A stretch of DNA of 64,000 nt, from the NCBI RefSeq assembly GCF_008634025.1, contig NZ_PDCM01000001.1, forward strand, positions 3,132,501-3,196,500, given 5' to 3'. This document shows, one piece after another, positions 19,763-29,635 of the stretch. The stretch comes from Streptomyces albofaciens JCM 4342 (GTDB lineage Bacteria > Actinomycetota > Actinomycetes > Streptomycetales > Streptomycetaceae). Each line of letters starts with the position of its first letter. The stretch's first letter is position 1. A model generated the notes under the pieces. The model did not search any database. It was not told the origin of the DNA and saw nothing but the letters and a program-made list of their open reading frames with translations. Both the position numbers and the translations under genes were made by a program.

Positions 19763-21100
19763 ATGGAGCCCAACAGCCTGCTCGACGCGATTCTCGACGA
19801 GGCGGGCATCTCACACGCCGGGCTGGCCCTGCACGTCAACCAGCTCGGCCGGCAGCGCGGACTGGCGCTGCGCTACGAACACACGGCGGTGGCCCGCTGG
19901 CTGAAGGGGCAGCGGCCACGGGGCCAGGTGCCCGACCTGATCTGCGAAGTCCTCAGCGAGCGGCTGCACCGGGCGGTGGGGCTCGACGACATCGGACTGA
20001 GCCGGCCGGGGGTGCGCCGCGCCCCGGACACCCCGCTCTCCGGATTCGTGGAACGCGCCACCGCGCTGTGGCGGTCCGACGAACAGCAGCGGCCGCACGT
20101 CCTGTCGGCCCCCGCCCTCACCGGCACCTCCGCGGTCATCCCCGTATGGGAGTGGGAGAACCCGCCCGAGGACGCCGACGTGTCCCGGGACGGCCTGACC
20201 CGGGTGTCCATGGCGGACATCGAAATGCTCCGCGCGGCGCGTACGCACTACGAGCAGATGTACCGGAAGGCGGGTGGTATCGCGACGAGAACGCGGGTCG
20301 TCGGGTTCCTCAACACGGAGGCGGCGCCGCTGCTGCGCGGCAGCTACACCGATGCGACGGGGCGTCAGCTCCACCGGGCGACCGGCGGGCTGGTGGCCGT
20401 CGCGGGCATCTGTGCGTACGACTCGGACGCTCTCGGGCTGGCCCAGCGCTACTTCCATCAGGCGCTGCGGCTGGCCAAGGCGAGCGGGGACCGGGGGCTC
20501 GGCGCGTACATCATCGCGCTGCTGGTCAACCAGTCCCTGTTCGTACGGGAGTACCGCCAGGCGGTCGCGTTCGCGGAGGCGGCCCTGCGCACGGCGGGGC
20601 CGCAGATCACCCCGGCGCTCGCGGCGGATCTCTACGCGATGCAGGCCAAGGCGTACGCACGCCTGGGGGACGGCGCGAGCGCGCTGTCCTGCATCCGGCG
20701 TGCGGAGGCGGCGGCCGAGCGCATACGCCCTGGTCAGGAACCCGACGAAACGGATTACGTCCAGCCGGGCCTGGTGAACGTACAAGTGGCGGAGGCACTG
20801 CTGAGCCTGGGGGACCTGCGTGCTGCCCGGGAACACGCGGACGCCGCCGTCGACACCCCCACGCACGACCGGGGCCGGGTCCACCGGCTGGCCATGCTCA
20901 CCCATATCGAGCTGCGCCAAGGGGACGCGGACCAGGCTGTGGCCAACGCCGCGCAGATGACCGAACAGGCGCGGGGAATGGAGTCGCAGCGGTTACGGGA
21001 CCGGCTGCGGGCGGTGCGCGAGCATCTGTCCGAAACCGGAGGTACCGCCACCGAGGAGGCTGCCGATCTGATCGACGAGGCGCTGCGCGTTCCACTGTGA
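19763..21100 (+). CDS. Helix-turn-helix/TPR regulator with a TTA codon
   Basis: A 445-residue protein with an N-terminal XRE-like DNA-binding domain (about 1-75; VARWLKGQRPRGQVPDLICEVLSERL) and a large alpha-helical TPR-like C-terminal region (about 155-435). This layout is shared by pleiotropic Streptomyces regulators of development and antibiotic production. Residue 411 is encoded by TTA (20993-20995), the codon read by the developmental tRNA BldA. ATG 19763 has GGGAGGGC before it. A TTCACAC palindrome in its promoter may be its own operator. The exact orthologue was not identified. Confidence 0.83.
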   Translation: MEPNSLLDAILDEAGISHAGLALHVNQLGRQRGLALRYEHTAVARWLKGQRPRGQVPDLICEVLSERLHRAVGLDDIGLSRPGVRRAPDTPLSGFVERATALWRSDEQQRPHVLSAPALTGTSAVIPVWEWENPPEDADVSRDGLTRVSMADIEMLRAARTHYEQMYRKAGGIATRTRVVGFLNTEAAPLLRGSYTDATGRQLHRATGGLVAVAGICAYDSDALGLAQRYFHQALRLAKASGDRGLGAYIIALLVNQSLFVREYRQAVAFAEAALRTAGPQITPALAADLYAMQAKAYARLGDGASALSCIRRAEAAAERIRPGQEPDETDYVQPGLVNVQVAEALLSLGDLRAAREHADAAVDTPTHDRGRVHRLAMLTHIELRQGDADQAVANAAQMTEQARGMESQRLRDRLRAVREHLSETGGTATEEAADLIDEALRVPL

Positions 21101-21149
21101 GGCCGGCCCGTGTCACCTTGCCAGCCCAACGGCGGAAGGTGGCACATAC

Positions 21150-21680
21150 GTGCGATGGAAGAATCTCAGTGAGCAGACCGTCTACGAGAACCGCTGGTTC
21201 CGGGTCAACCTCGCCGATGTCGAACTCCCCGACGGCCGCCACCTGGATCATTTCCTGATCCGGTTGCGGCCCGTCGCCGTGGCCACAGTGGTCAACGAGG
21301 CCAACGAGGTGCTGCTGCTGTGGCGGCACCGTTTCATCACCGACACCTGGGGGTGGGAGCTGGCCGCGGGGGTGGTCGAGGACGGCGAGGACATCGCCGC
21401 CGCGGCCGCCCGGGAGATGGAGGAGGAGACCGGGTGGCGCCCCGGCCCCCTCGAACACCTCCTTTCGGTGGAGCCGTCCAACGGCCTCACCGACGCCCGG
21501 CACCACATCTTCTGGTCCGACCGGGGCTCCTTCGTGGGCCATCCCGAGGACGACTTCGAGTCCGACAAACGGGAGTGGGTCCCGCTGAAACTGGTACCCG
21601 ACATGATCGCGCGAGGGGAGGTGCCGGCCGCCAATATGGCGGCCGCTCTGCTGTTGCTGCACCACATCAGGCTGGGGTGA
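21150..21680 (+). CDS. NUDIX hydrolase
   Basis: The 176-residue protein contains an intact Nudix box, GVVEDGEDIAAAAAREMEEETGW, matching Gx5Ex7REUxEExGU. It should hydrolyse a nucleoside diphosphate linked to another group, with Mg2+. The flanks (NRWFRVNLADVELPDG, VVNEANEVLLLWRHRF) resemble ADP-ribose pyrophosphatases. GTG 21150 follows GGCGGAAGGTGG. It lies 49 nt after the HTH/TPR regulator in the same direction and is likely co-transcribed. Confidence 0.9.
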   Translation: MRWKNLSEQTVYENRWFRVNLADVELPDGRHLDHFLIRLRPVAVATVVNEANEVLLLWRHRFITDTWGWELAAGVVEDGEDIAAAAAREMEEETGWRPGPLEHLLSVEPSNGLTDARHHIFWSDRGSFVGHPEDDFESDKREWVPLKLVPDMIARGEVPAANMAAALLLLHHIRLG

Positions 21681-21722
21681 CCCGGGCCGCGGCGGCCGAG
21701 GCGCGCCGCGTGCCCGCCGGCC

Positions 21723-21980
21723 TCAGCGCACCATCGCCTGCCATACGGCGATCGCCAGCGCCGCGAGCCCCGTGAGTGCGGCGATGGAGGGCAGCGGCCA
21801 GCGGCCGTGCTCCAACCGCGTGACGCGGGCATGCAAGTCGCCCGCGTCACGCTCGGTCTGCTCGGATCGCTGGGCGAGCAGCGCCAGTTGACCGTCGACA
21901 CGGGCGGTCCGCACATCGAGGCAGCGTCTGAGCTCCGCCAAGTCGGTGGCAACCAGATCGGGTTCAGGGTGGGCGGTCAC
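21723..21980 (-). CDS. Small coiled-coil membrane protein, unknown function
   Basis: An 85-residue protein with no recognised family. Residues about 12-55 form a charged coiled coil and residues about 60-82 form one membrane helix (IAALTGLAALAIAVWQAM). GTG 21980 is preceded by GAGGAG at good spacing on the minus strand. It is convergent with the NUDIX gene, 42 nt away. Two TTCACAC-type palindromes lie 114-183 bp upstream, suggesting shared control with the HTH/TPR regulator. Confidence 0.65.
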   Translation of the reverse strand: MTAHPEPDLVATDLAELRRCLDVRTARVDGQLALLAQRSEQTERDAGDLHARVTRLEHGRWPLPSIAALTGLAALAIAVWQAMVR

Positions 21981-22093
21981 GGTCCGCTCCTCATTCCTTC
22001 CATGGACGGGACTTCGTTGTCGATCCGCGCATCAGTCAACTACCTCGGCACGGACGGCGGGAGCGTGTGCGGAACGAATATGCGGGTTGGCCG

Positions 22094-22110
22094 CGCACAC
22101 CCCGTGTGAA
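22094..22110. promoter_or_regulatory. Imperfect copy of the TTCACAC palindrome
   Basis: CGCACAC-CCC-GTGTGAA: the inner five base pairs of each arm are perfect, and the outer two of the left arm differ. Its centre is 53 bp from the next copy, about five helical turns. Confidence 0.6.
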
Positions 22111-22146
22111 GTCACCCGCCGTGACGGCGCCGGAGGGAGTGCGGAT

Positions 22147-22163
22147 TTCACACGGGGTGTGAA
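22147..22163. promoter_or_regulatory. Perfect TTCACAC-GGG-GTGTGAA palindrome
   Basis: It has 7-bp perfect arms, 8 bp if the flanking T22146 and A22164 are included. It matches the site at 19648-19664 except that the centre is GGG instead of CCC, which is the same sequence read on the other strand. Confidence 0.65.
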
Positions 22164-22402
22164 ACGCGCACCAGCGCCCGCCCCGTTCACACGGTCCCGA
22201 CCATGGCCGGGAAGCCCGAAGCTGGTCTGCAACGGGGGCCGCTGCCGGTGGACGGGCGCCCATCGGCCGGTTGTCCGCCCGCCGTCTTTCCCCCGAGCGG
22301 CGGGCGGACCACGACGGGGGACGTCACTCACGGGGCGGGACGGCGGGCGGATCTTTCGTCCGGCGTGCCCGGGCCGCACGGCCCGGGGCACGGTAAAGCA
22401 GA

Positions 22403-22446
22403 ACGGCGCGAGGGCCACTCCCTCAGGGGAGCGGCCCTCGCGCCGT
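22403..22446 (-). terminator. Terminator of the 3-hydroxybutyryl-CoA dehydrogenase gene
   Basis: ACGGCGCGAGGGCC (22403-22416) pairs with GGCCCTCGCGCCGT (22433-22446), with an inner CTCCC/GGGAG stem after one mismatch. It lies 72 nt past the stop codon of the minus-strand gene. Confidence 0.75.
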
Positions 22447-22517
22447 GTGCCGTGGGTGCGGGCCGGGCGCCCGCCGGAGCCGGCGGCCGGGCCCCGCCGT
22501 CCGTACCGTCGCGAAGA

Positions 22518-23375
22518 TCAGTACGGGTAGAAGCCGGAGCCGGTCTTGCGGCCGAGGCGTCCGGCGTCGACCATGCGGGCGAGCAGCGGGGGAGCGGCGT
22601 ACAGCGGCTCCTTGTACTCCTCGTACATCGAGGCGGCGACCGAGGCGACGGTGTCCAGGCCGATCAGGTCGGAGAGCCGGAGCGGGCCCATCGGGTGGGC
22701 GCAGCCCAGCTCCATGCCGTTGTCGATGTCCTCGCGGCTGGCGATGCCGGACTCGAACATCCGGATCGCGGAGAGCAGGTACGGGATCAGCAGCGCGTTG
22801 ACGACGAAGCCGGAGCGGTCCTGGGCGCGGATCGCGTGCTTGCCCAGGACGTTCTGGACCAGCGCCTCGGCCCGCTTGATCGTCTCCTCGCCGGTGGTCA
22901 GCGCGGGGATCAGCTCGACCAGCTTCTGCACCGGCGCCGGGTTGAAGAAGTGGATGCCGATGACCTGGTCGGGGCGGGAGGTGGCGACGGCCAGCTTCAC
23001 CAGCGGGATCGAGGAGGTGTTGGAGGCCAGGATCGCGTCCGGGCGGGTCACCACCTGGTCGAGGACCTGGAAGATCTCCGTCTTGACCTGCTCGTTCTCC
23101 ACGACCGCCTCGATGACCAGGTCGCGGTCGGCGAACTCGCCGAGGTCGGTGGTGAAGCTGAGCCGGCCGAGCGTCGCGTCCCGCTCCGCGACAGTGATCT
23201 TGCCGCGGTCGGCCGCCTTGCCGAGGGAGTTGGTCAGCCGTGTACGGCCCAGCTCCAGGGCCTCGCCGGTGGTCTCAGCGACCATCACGTCCAGGCCGGC
23301 GCGGGCGCACACCTCGGCGATACCGGCGCCCATCTGGCCGCAGCCCACCACTCCGACGCGTTCGATGTCGGTCAC
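22518..23375 (-). CDS. 3-hydroxybutyryl-CoA dehydrogenase
   Basis: A 285-residue single-domain-pair enzyme that interconverts 3-hydroxybutyryl-CoA and acetoacetyl-CoA with NAD(P). The Rossmann motif GVVGCGQMGAGIAEV is at 8-22. The catalytic region has SNTSS and the His in GIHFFNPAP, and the C-terminal domain has RSGFVVNALLIPYL and CAHPMGPLRLSDLIGLD. It serves fatty-acid or polyhydroxybutyrate metabolism and extender-unit supply. GTG 23375 follows GAAAGG. Length and motifs are normal. Confidence 0.94.
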   Translation of the reverse strand: MTDIERVGVVGCGQMGAGIAEVCARAGLDVMVAETTGEALELGRTRLTNSLGKAADRGKITVAERDATLGRLSFTTDLGEFADRDLVIEAVVENEQVKTEIFQVLDQVVTRPDAILASNTSSIPLVKLAVATSRPDQVIGIHFFNPAPVQKLVELIPALTTGEETIKRAEALVQNVLGKHAIRAQDRSGFVVNALLIPYLLSAIRMFESGIASREDIDNGMELGCAHPMGPLRLSDLIGLDTVASVAASMYEEYKEPLYAAPPLLARMVDAGRLGRKTGSGFYPY

Positions 23376-23553
23376 ATCGTGCCTTTCGCTGATCTCGGGG
23401 TCCGGCGGCCCGCGCGGGGGCCTGTGCTCGTGGCAGGGACCCCGGCGTCCGCCTCGGCCCCGACGTTACTCCGCGGAATGCTGTGCGGCGGGGGGAGGGG
23501 CGGGCATCCTGGTGCCTTAGGACGGGACGTACCGGACACTTTGAGGGCGTGGC

Positions 23554-24876
23554 ATGAGACGGATCACACGAAGAGCCTTCGCGGTCGCGGCCCTGACCAC
23601 GGCCGCCGCGGTACCGGGCACCGGGGGCGCGGCGGCCCGCGGCCGGGGCGCGGACACCGGGCGGGCGGAGTTCCGCGGCATGTGGCTGGCGACGGTCGCC
23701 AACCGGGACTGGCCCTCCCGGCCCGGCCTGCCGCCCGCCCAGCAGCAGGCCGAACTGCTGCGGTACCTGGACGTGGCGGTCACGCGCCGCCTCAACACGG
23801 TGATCTTCCAGGTGCGGCCCACGGCGGACGCGCTGTGGCCCTCCCCGTACGAGCCCTGGTCGGAGTACCTGACCGGGACGCAGGGCCGCGACCCCGGCTG
23901 GGACCCACTCGGCTTCGCCGTGCGCGAGGCCCACCGGCGCGGCCTGGAACTGCACGCCTGGTTCAACCCGTACCGCATCGCCAACCACACCGATCCGTCG
24001 CGGCTGGTGCCCGCCCACCCGGCGCGGCTGCACCCGGACTGGGTCGTGCCGTACGGCGGCAAGCTCTACTACAACCCGGGCCTGCCCGAGGTCCGCGGCT
24101 TCGTGCAGGACGCGATCCTCGACGCGGTGGAGCGGTACGACATCGACGGCGTCCACTTCGACGACTACTTCTACCCGTATCCGGTGGCGGGCCAGACCTT
24201 CGACGACGACGCCGCGTACGAGGAGTACGGCGGCGGCTTCGAGACCCGCGCGGACTGGCGGCGCGCCAACATCGACCTGCTGGTGTACGAGACCGCGGAG
24301 CGGGTGCGCGAGGCACGGTCACCGGGCGGCGGCCGGGGCCCCGGCGGGGGGCGCGGGCCGGACCGGGGCCGGTGGCACCGGCGGCGCCGTACCCACCACC
24401 GCCCCGTACGGTTCGGCATCAGCCCCTTCGCCATATGGCGCAACCGGGCCACCGATCCGTCCGGATCCGACACCCGCGCGGGCGTGCAGACCTACGACGA
24501 CCTCTACGCCGACACCCGCAAGTGGGTGCGCGAGGAGTGGATCGACTACATCGTGCCGCAGGTGTACTGGAACATCGGGTTCCCCGCCGCCGACTACGCG
24601 AAGCTGGTGCCCTGGTGGGCGGAGACGGTCGCGGGGACACGGGTGCACCTGTGCGTCGGCGAGGCCCTGTACAAGGCGGGGGCGCCCGGTCAGCCGCCCG
24701 CCTGGCAGGACCCCGCCGAACTGTCCCGCCACCTCGCTTTCGCCCGCCGCCACCCGAGGGTGCGCGGCCACATCTTCTTCTCGGCGAAGGAGGTGGCCGA
24801 GGACCGCACCGGGGCGATGGCGCGGGTGGTGGCCGACCACTACCAGGGGCCGGCCGTGCCACCGCGGGCCGGCTGA
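23554..24876 (+). CDS. Tat-exported family 10-like glycosidase (DUF187/GHL10)
   Basis: The 440-residue protein has a twin-arginine signal (RRITRRAFAVAALTTAAAVPG). The secreted domain is a TIM-barrel of the glycosyl-hydrolase-like family 10: EFRGMWLATVANRDWP, NTVIFQVRPTADALWPS, HAWFNPYRIANH, IDGVHFDDYFYPYPV and VPQVYWNIGF. It probably acts on cell-wall or extracellular polysaccharide, but the substrate is unknown. An odd Gly/Arg-rich insertion (about 253-285) interrupts the barrel. ATG 23554 begins the signal peptide. Confidence 0.88.
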   Translation: MRRITRRAFAVAALTTAAAVPGTGGAAARGRGADTGRAEFRGMWLATVANRDWPSRPGLPPAQQQAELLRYLDVAVTRRLNTVIFQVRPTADALWPSPYEPWSEYLTGTQGRDPGWDPLGFAVREAHRRGLELHAWFNPYRIANHTDPSRLVPAHPARLHPDWVVPYGGKLYYNPGLPEVRGFVQDAILDAVERYDIDGVHFDDYFYPYPVAGQTFDDDAAYEEYGGGFETRADWRRANIDLLVYETAERVREARSPGGGRGPGGGRGPDRGRWHRRRRTHHRPVRFGISPFAIWRNRATDPSGSDTRAGVQTYDDLYADTRKWVREEWIDYIVPQVYWNIGFPAADYAKLVPWWAETVAGTRVHLCVGEALYKAGAPGQPPAWQDPAELSRHLAFARRHPRVRGHIFFSAKEVAEDRTGAMARVVADHYQGPAVPPRAG

Positions 24877-24915
24877 GCGGCGTGCCGGGCGGCGCCCGCC
24901 GCCCGGACCGGGCCG

Positions 24916-25119
24916 TTACTCCTGGGCGTCGGCCGTCGAGAACGGACGGACGACGGTGTCCGGGCCCGGGGACATCAGGGTCTCGTGCCCGTCCTCGAAA
25001 CGGACGCGGTAGGGCGGGGTGCCGTTCTCGCCCAGCACTTCGATGATCTCGACGGTCCGGTCGTGCTGCCCCACGATCCTGCCGTGCACCAGCAGCCGGT
25101 CTCCCACACTCGCACGCAT
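24916..25119 (-). CDS. DUF1918 domain-containing protein
   Basis: A 67-residue beta-rich protein that spans the whole DUF1918 fold: MRASVGDRLLVHGRIVG, then DRTVEIIEVLG and PYRVRFEDGHETLMSPGPDTVV. Such proteins are frequent and conserved in Streptomyces, with no established function. ATG 25119 has GTGGGAG-like bases upstream. Confidence 0.88.
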   Translation of the reverse strand: MRASVGDRLLVHGRIVGQHDRTVEIIEVLGENGTPPYRVRFEDGHETLMSPGPDTVVRPFSTADAQE

Positions 25120-25243
25120 CGGCTACGGCCTCCTCGTCAAGTCGGTCGGAGGGTGTGTGTTCCGTGGCGGTAAGTGTACGGCCGGGCCCCACCGTTGCAC
25201 CCGTGGAGAGCGGTACCGCGGGCGGTGTCCACCGGCCATTCGG

Positions 25244-26240
<997 letters not shown>

Positions 26241-26242
<2 letters not shown>

Positions 26243-27701
26243 GCATGAGCGTAGCAGCGTCGCCGAGCTGGCCGCCATTCTCCGTAGTGGCCTCAACCGC
26301 TACTCTCCGGGTGAGAAGCTGCCGTCCAGCCGGGCCCTGGTCGAGCGGCACCGGGTGAGCCCGGTGACGGTCTCCCGCGCCCTGGCCGAGCTGGCGGCCG
26401 AGGGGCTGGTCGTCACCCGGCCCGGCGCCGGCGCCTTCCGCGCCGAGGCCCGGCCGCAGGTCCGCCCGGTGGACACCTCCTGGCAGGAGATCGCGCTGAG
26501 CGCCGAGGCGGCCGGGGACCACGCGCCGCGCGGCGTGGACGCCTCCGGCGTACTGGCCACCCTGGCCGCGCCCGCCGCCGGCGTCATCGAGCTGAACGGC
26601 GGCTATCTGCACCCCGCGCTGCAACCGGAGCGCGCGCTCGCCGCCGCGCTCGCACGGGCCGGACGCCGGCCCGGCGCCTGGGGCCGGCCGCCGATGGAAG
26701 GCGTCACCGAACTGCGCGCCTGGTTCGCGCGCGAGACCGGCGGCCCCGGCGGCGCGCTCGCGGAGTCGGACGTGCTGGTGACGGCGGGCGGGCAGAGCGC
26801 GCTGACCGCGGCGCTGCGGGCGCTGGCCCCGCCCGGCGCGCCGGTGCTCGTCGAGTCGCCCACGTACCCGGGGATGCTGGCCGCCGCCCGCGCGTCCGGG
26901 CTGCGCCCCGTACCCGTACCGATGGACGCGGACGGCGTACGGACCGACCTGCTGGCCGAGGCCTTCCGCGCCAGCGGGGCCCGGCTGTTCGTCTGCCAGC
27001 CGCTCTTCCAGAACCCGACCGGGGCGGTGCTCGCCGCGGGGCGCCGGGCGGAGGTGCTGCGGGTCGCCCGCGCGGCCGGCGCCTTCGTGGTCGAGGACGA
27101 CTTCGCGCGCCGCCTCGTCCACGAGGACGCGCCACCGCTGCCGCCCACCCTGATCTCCGACGACCCGGACGGCACGGTCGTACACGTCTGCTCGCTGACC
27201 AAGGCCACCTCGCCGAGCCTGCGGGTGGGTGCGCTCGCCGCGCGCGGACCGGTGCTGGACCGGTTGCGCGCCATCCAGGTCGTGGACAGTTTCTTCGTGC
27301 CCAGGCCGCTTCAGGAGGCGGCCCTGGAACTGGTGGGCTCCCCGGCGTGGAGCCGTCACCTGCGCTCCACTTCGGGCCAGTTGGCGGTGCGCCGGGAGGC
27401 GCTCGCCGCGGCGCTCCGGCTGCACTTCGGGGATACGGGGACGGGCCCCGGCGTACGGGTCGTCCCGCCCGGCGGCTACCACCTCTGGCTGCGCCTGCCC
27501 GACGGTACGGACGAGGCGGCGCTCGCCGGGGCCGCGCTGCGCGCGGGTGTCGCGGTCGCCCCGGGCCGCCCGTACTTCGCCGCCGAGCCCCCGGCCCCGC
27601 ACCTGCGCCTAACGTTCGCCTCGGCCGCCGGGACCGCCGAACTGGCCGAAGGGGCGCGGAGGTTGCGCGCCGCGTACGACGAAGTGACGGGCGGCGGGTG
27701 A
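26241..27701 (+). CDS. MocR-family regulator (GntR HTH fused to aminotransferase)
   Basis: 486 residues: a winged-helix GntR domain at about 1-75 (LPSSRALVERHRVSPVTVSRALAEL) fused to a fold-type I aminotransferase domain. PLP contacts are visible: QPLFQNPTG, DDFARR, and SLTKATSPSLRVG with Lys321 as the Schiff-base lysine. It should use PLP or a PLP-amino acid adduct as effector and regulate its own gene and the divergent EamA transporter. ATG 26241 is used; the transcript is probably leaderless. Confidence 0.9.
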
Positions 27702-27765
27702 CGCGGCGGGCGGCGCGGAACGTAATCCGTTCGACTCCGGCCGCATCCTCTGCCAGCCTCCCGCC

Positions 27766-28251
27766 ATGAACGACACGACCCGCGGCGACCTCGCCCCCGA
27801 GCCCGTGACCGACGGCATCCCCGCCGGTTACGAGGTCTCCACCGACCCGGACCGGCTGGACCTGGCCCTGATCCACCACTGGCTCTCCACCGACGCCTAC
27901 TGGGCGCTCGGCCGCCCCCGCGAGCGCCAGGACCGGGCGGTGGCCGGATCGCTCAACTTCGGCCTGTACGAGGCGGATTCCGCCGGGGACGGCCGGGGGC
28001 GACAGGTCGGTTACGCCCGGGTCGTCACCGACCACACCACCTTCGCCTGGCTCTGCGACGTCTACATCGCCCCCACGGCCCGCGGCAAGGGCCTGGGCAC
28101 GGCCCTCGTCACCCACGTCCGCGACCACCTGGCGCCGTACGGCCTGCGCCGCATCCTGCTGGCGACCGGCGACGCCCACGAGGTCTACGCCCGCGTCGGC
28201 TTCGAGCCGCTGGCCGACCCGGGCAAGTGGATGGCGCTCGGCCTCCAGTAG
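27766..28251 (+). CDS. GNAT family N-acetyltransferase
   Basis: The 161-residue protein has the GNAT fold. Motif A is VYIAPTARGKGLGTALVTHVRDHL, containing the R/Q-x-x-G-x-G/A acetyl-CoA loop. VYARVGFEPLADPGKWM near the end is typical of the YjdJ/ElaA-like small-molecule acetyltransferases. The substrate is unknown. It lies 64 nt after the MocR gene on the same strand and could share its transcript. Confidence 0.88.
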   Translation: MNDTTRGDLAPEPVTDGIPAGYEVSTDPDRLDLALIHHWLSTDAYWALGRPRERQDRAVAGSLNFGLYEADSAGDGRGRQVGYARVVTDHTTFAWLCDVYIAPTARGKGLGTALVTHVRDHLAPYGLRRILLATGDAHEVYARVGFEPLADPGKWMALGLQ

Positions 28252-28279
28252 CGCGCGGGTCCCGCCCCGGGCGCCCGCC

Positions 28280-29635
28280 TCAGTGCCCCAGCACGGCGCG
28301 CAGGTCCGGCTGGAGCAGGTCGGCGTGGGCGCGTACGAGGTCGTCGCACAGGTCCCAGATGCGTTCGACCGGGAGGGCGGCGGCGGTGGCGGGGTCCGTC
28401 ATCGCCGCGTGCCGGATGTGGCGCGGCTCGCCCTCCACCGCCGCCCGTACGACCAGATCGTTCGCGCTCACATAGGTCCGGTTCAGGGCCGCGCACTGCG
28501 GGGGCAGGGCGCCGACCCGGGTGGGCTGCACCCCCAGCGAGTCCACCAGGCACGGCACCTCCACCACCGCCTCGGCGGGCAGGTTGTCCACCAGGCCGTG
28601 GTTGGGCACATTGCCGTAGACGGTGCGCGGGGTGCCGGAGACGACGCTGTGGATGATCTGCGGCGCGTACTCCATCGTGCCCTCCACCGGCAGCGGTGTG
28701 CCCGCGGCGAGCGCGTCCCGGGTCTTCTCGTACTCGGCGGTGTTCTCCTCGATGATGTCCAGGTAGGTGCCGATCGGCAGCCGCAGCCGCTCCACCTCGC
28801 TGTCGTGGTGCAGATACCAGGGCACGTACTCGGACGAGTGCTCGCTGGTCTCGGTCGGGTAGTAGCCGAGCCTGCGGTACATGTCCACGCGCACCCGGCG
28901 CAGCAGCTGCGGGTCCTTGGCGATCGCGTCGTCCAGCAGCGGGTACAGGCTCCGCCCGCCCCGCTCGAACCGCAGCACCCACGCCTGGTGGTTGACGCCC
29001 GCGGCCAGGTACGTGATCTCCTCGTAGGGGACGTCCAGCAGCTCGGCGAGGTCGCGCACGGTCCAGTAGACCGAGTGGCACAGGCCGACGACGCGGCGCA
29101 GCGGCGTGGCCCGCGCCAGGTACATCACGTTCATCGCCATCGGGTTGGTGTAGTTCAGCAGCCAGGCGTCCGGGCAGAGTTCGGCGATGTCGTCGGCCAG
29201 GGCGCGCAGCAGCGGGAAGGTGCGCAGCGCGCGGAAGATGCCGCCGACGCCGAGGGTGTCGCCGATGGTCTGGCGCAGGCCGTAGCGGGCGGGGATGCGG
29301 AAGTCCGTACGGGTGGCCGCGTTCATGCCGACCTGCACGGTGTTGATGACGAAGTCCGCGCCGTCGAGTGCCGCGCGCCGGTCGGGGTGCGCGGTGATGC
29401 GCGGCTCGGCGCCGCGGGTGGCGGCGATGTGGCGGGCCGCGCCCTCGGCGGTGGCGAGGCGTTCGGCGTCGATGTCGTGCAGGGCGACGTGGATGCGCCG
29501 CAGCTCGGGGAAGGCGAGCAGGTCGGCGAGGAGGCCCTGGGTGAAGACGACGCTGCCGGCGCCGATGAACGCGATCTTCACGGCGCCGGTGCCGGTGCCG
29601 ATGCCGGTGCGGCCGGTCGGGGCGGTGCTGGTCAT
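28280..29635 (-). CDS. GH4 family alpha-galactosidase (MelA-like)
   Basis: A 451-residue family 4 glycosidase, a class that works by an NAD+- and Mn2+-dependent redox-elimination mechanism. The Rossmann loop VKIAFIGAGSVVFTQGL, VQVGMNAATRTDF, LLNYTNPMAMNV and VNHQAWVL are present. The signature around the metal-ligand cysteine is CHSV, the form known for alpha-galactosidase MelA rather than for 6-phospho-glucosidases (CDMP/CNVP). This fits an ABC-imported, non-phosphorylated sugar. The start overlaps the kinase stop by four bases. It is the last gene of the operon. Confidence 0.9.
   Translation of the reverse strand: MTSTAPTGRTGIGTGTGAVKIAFIGAGSVVFTQGLLADLLAFPELRRIHVALHDIDAERLATAEGAARHIAATRGAEPRITAHPDRRAALDGADFVINTVQVGMNAATRTDFRIPARYGLRQTIGDTLGVGGIFRALRTFPLLRALADDIAELCPDAWLLNYTNPMAMNVMYLARATPLRRVVGLCHSVYWTVRDLAELLDVPYEEITYLAAGVNHQAWVLRFERGGRSLYPLLDDAIAKDPQLLRRVRVDMYRRLGYYPTETSEHSSEYVPWYLHHDSEVERLRLPIGTYLDIIEENTAEYEKTRDALAAGTPLPVEGTMEYAPQIIHSVVSGTPRTVYGNVPNHGLVDNLPAEAVVEVPCLVDSLGVQPTRVGALPPQCAALNRTYVSANDLVVRAAVEGEPRHIRHAAMTDPATAAALPVERIWDLCDDLVRAHADLLQPDLRAVLGH

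Larger units (their letters stand above)
21981..22517. other. 537-bp intergenic region with operators and a terminator
   Basis: No gene was found here. The left part is the promoter region of the small membrane protein, with two palindromes and GTCAC-CCGCC-GTGAC (22111-22125) between them. The right part carries a hairpin terminator. Long open frames crossing it have no codon bias of their own. Confidence 0.7.

Noticed and set aside
22203..25046. A 947-codon plus-strand open frame.
   Set aside because: It overlaps the dehydrogenase (minus) and the glycosidase (plus, other frame), both of which have intact family motifs; the composition is Gly/Arg/Ala shadow.
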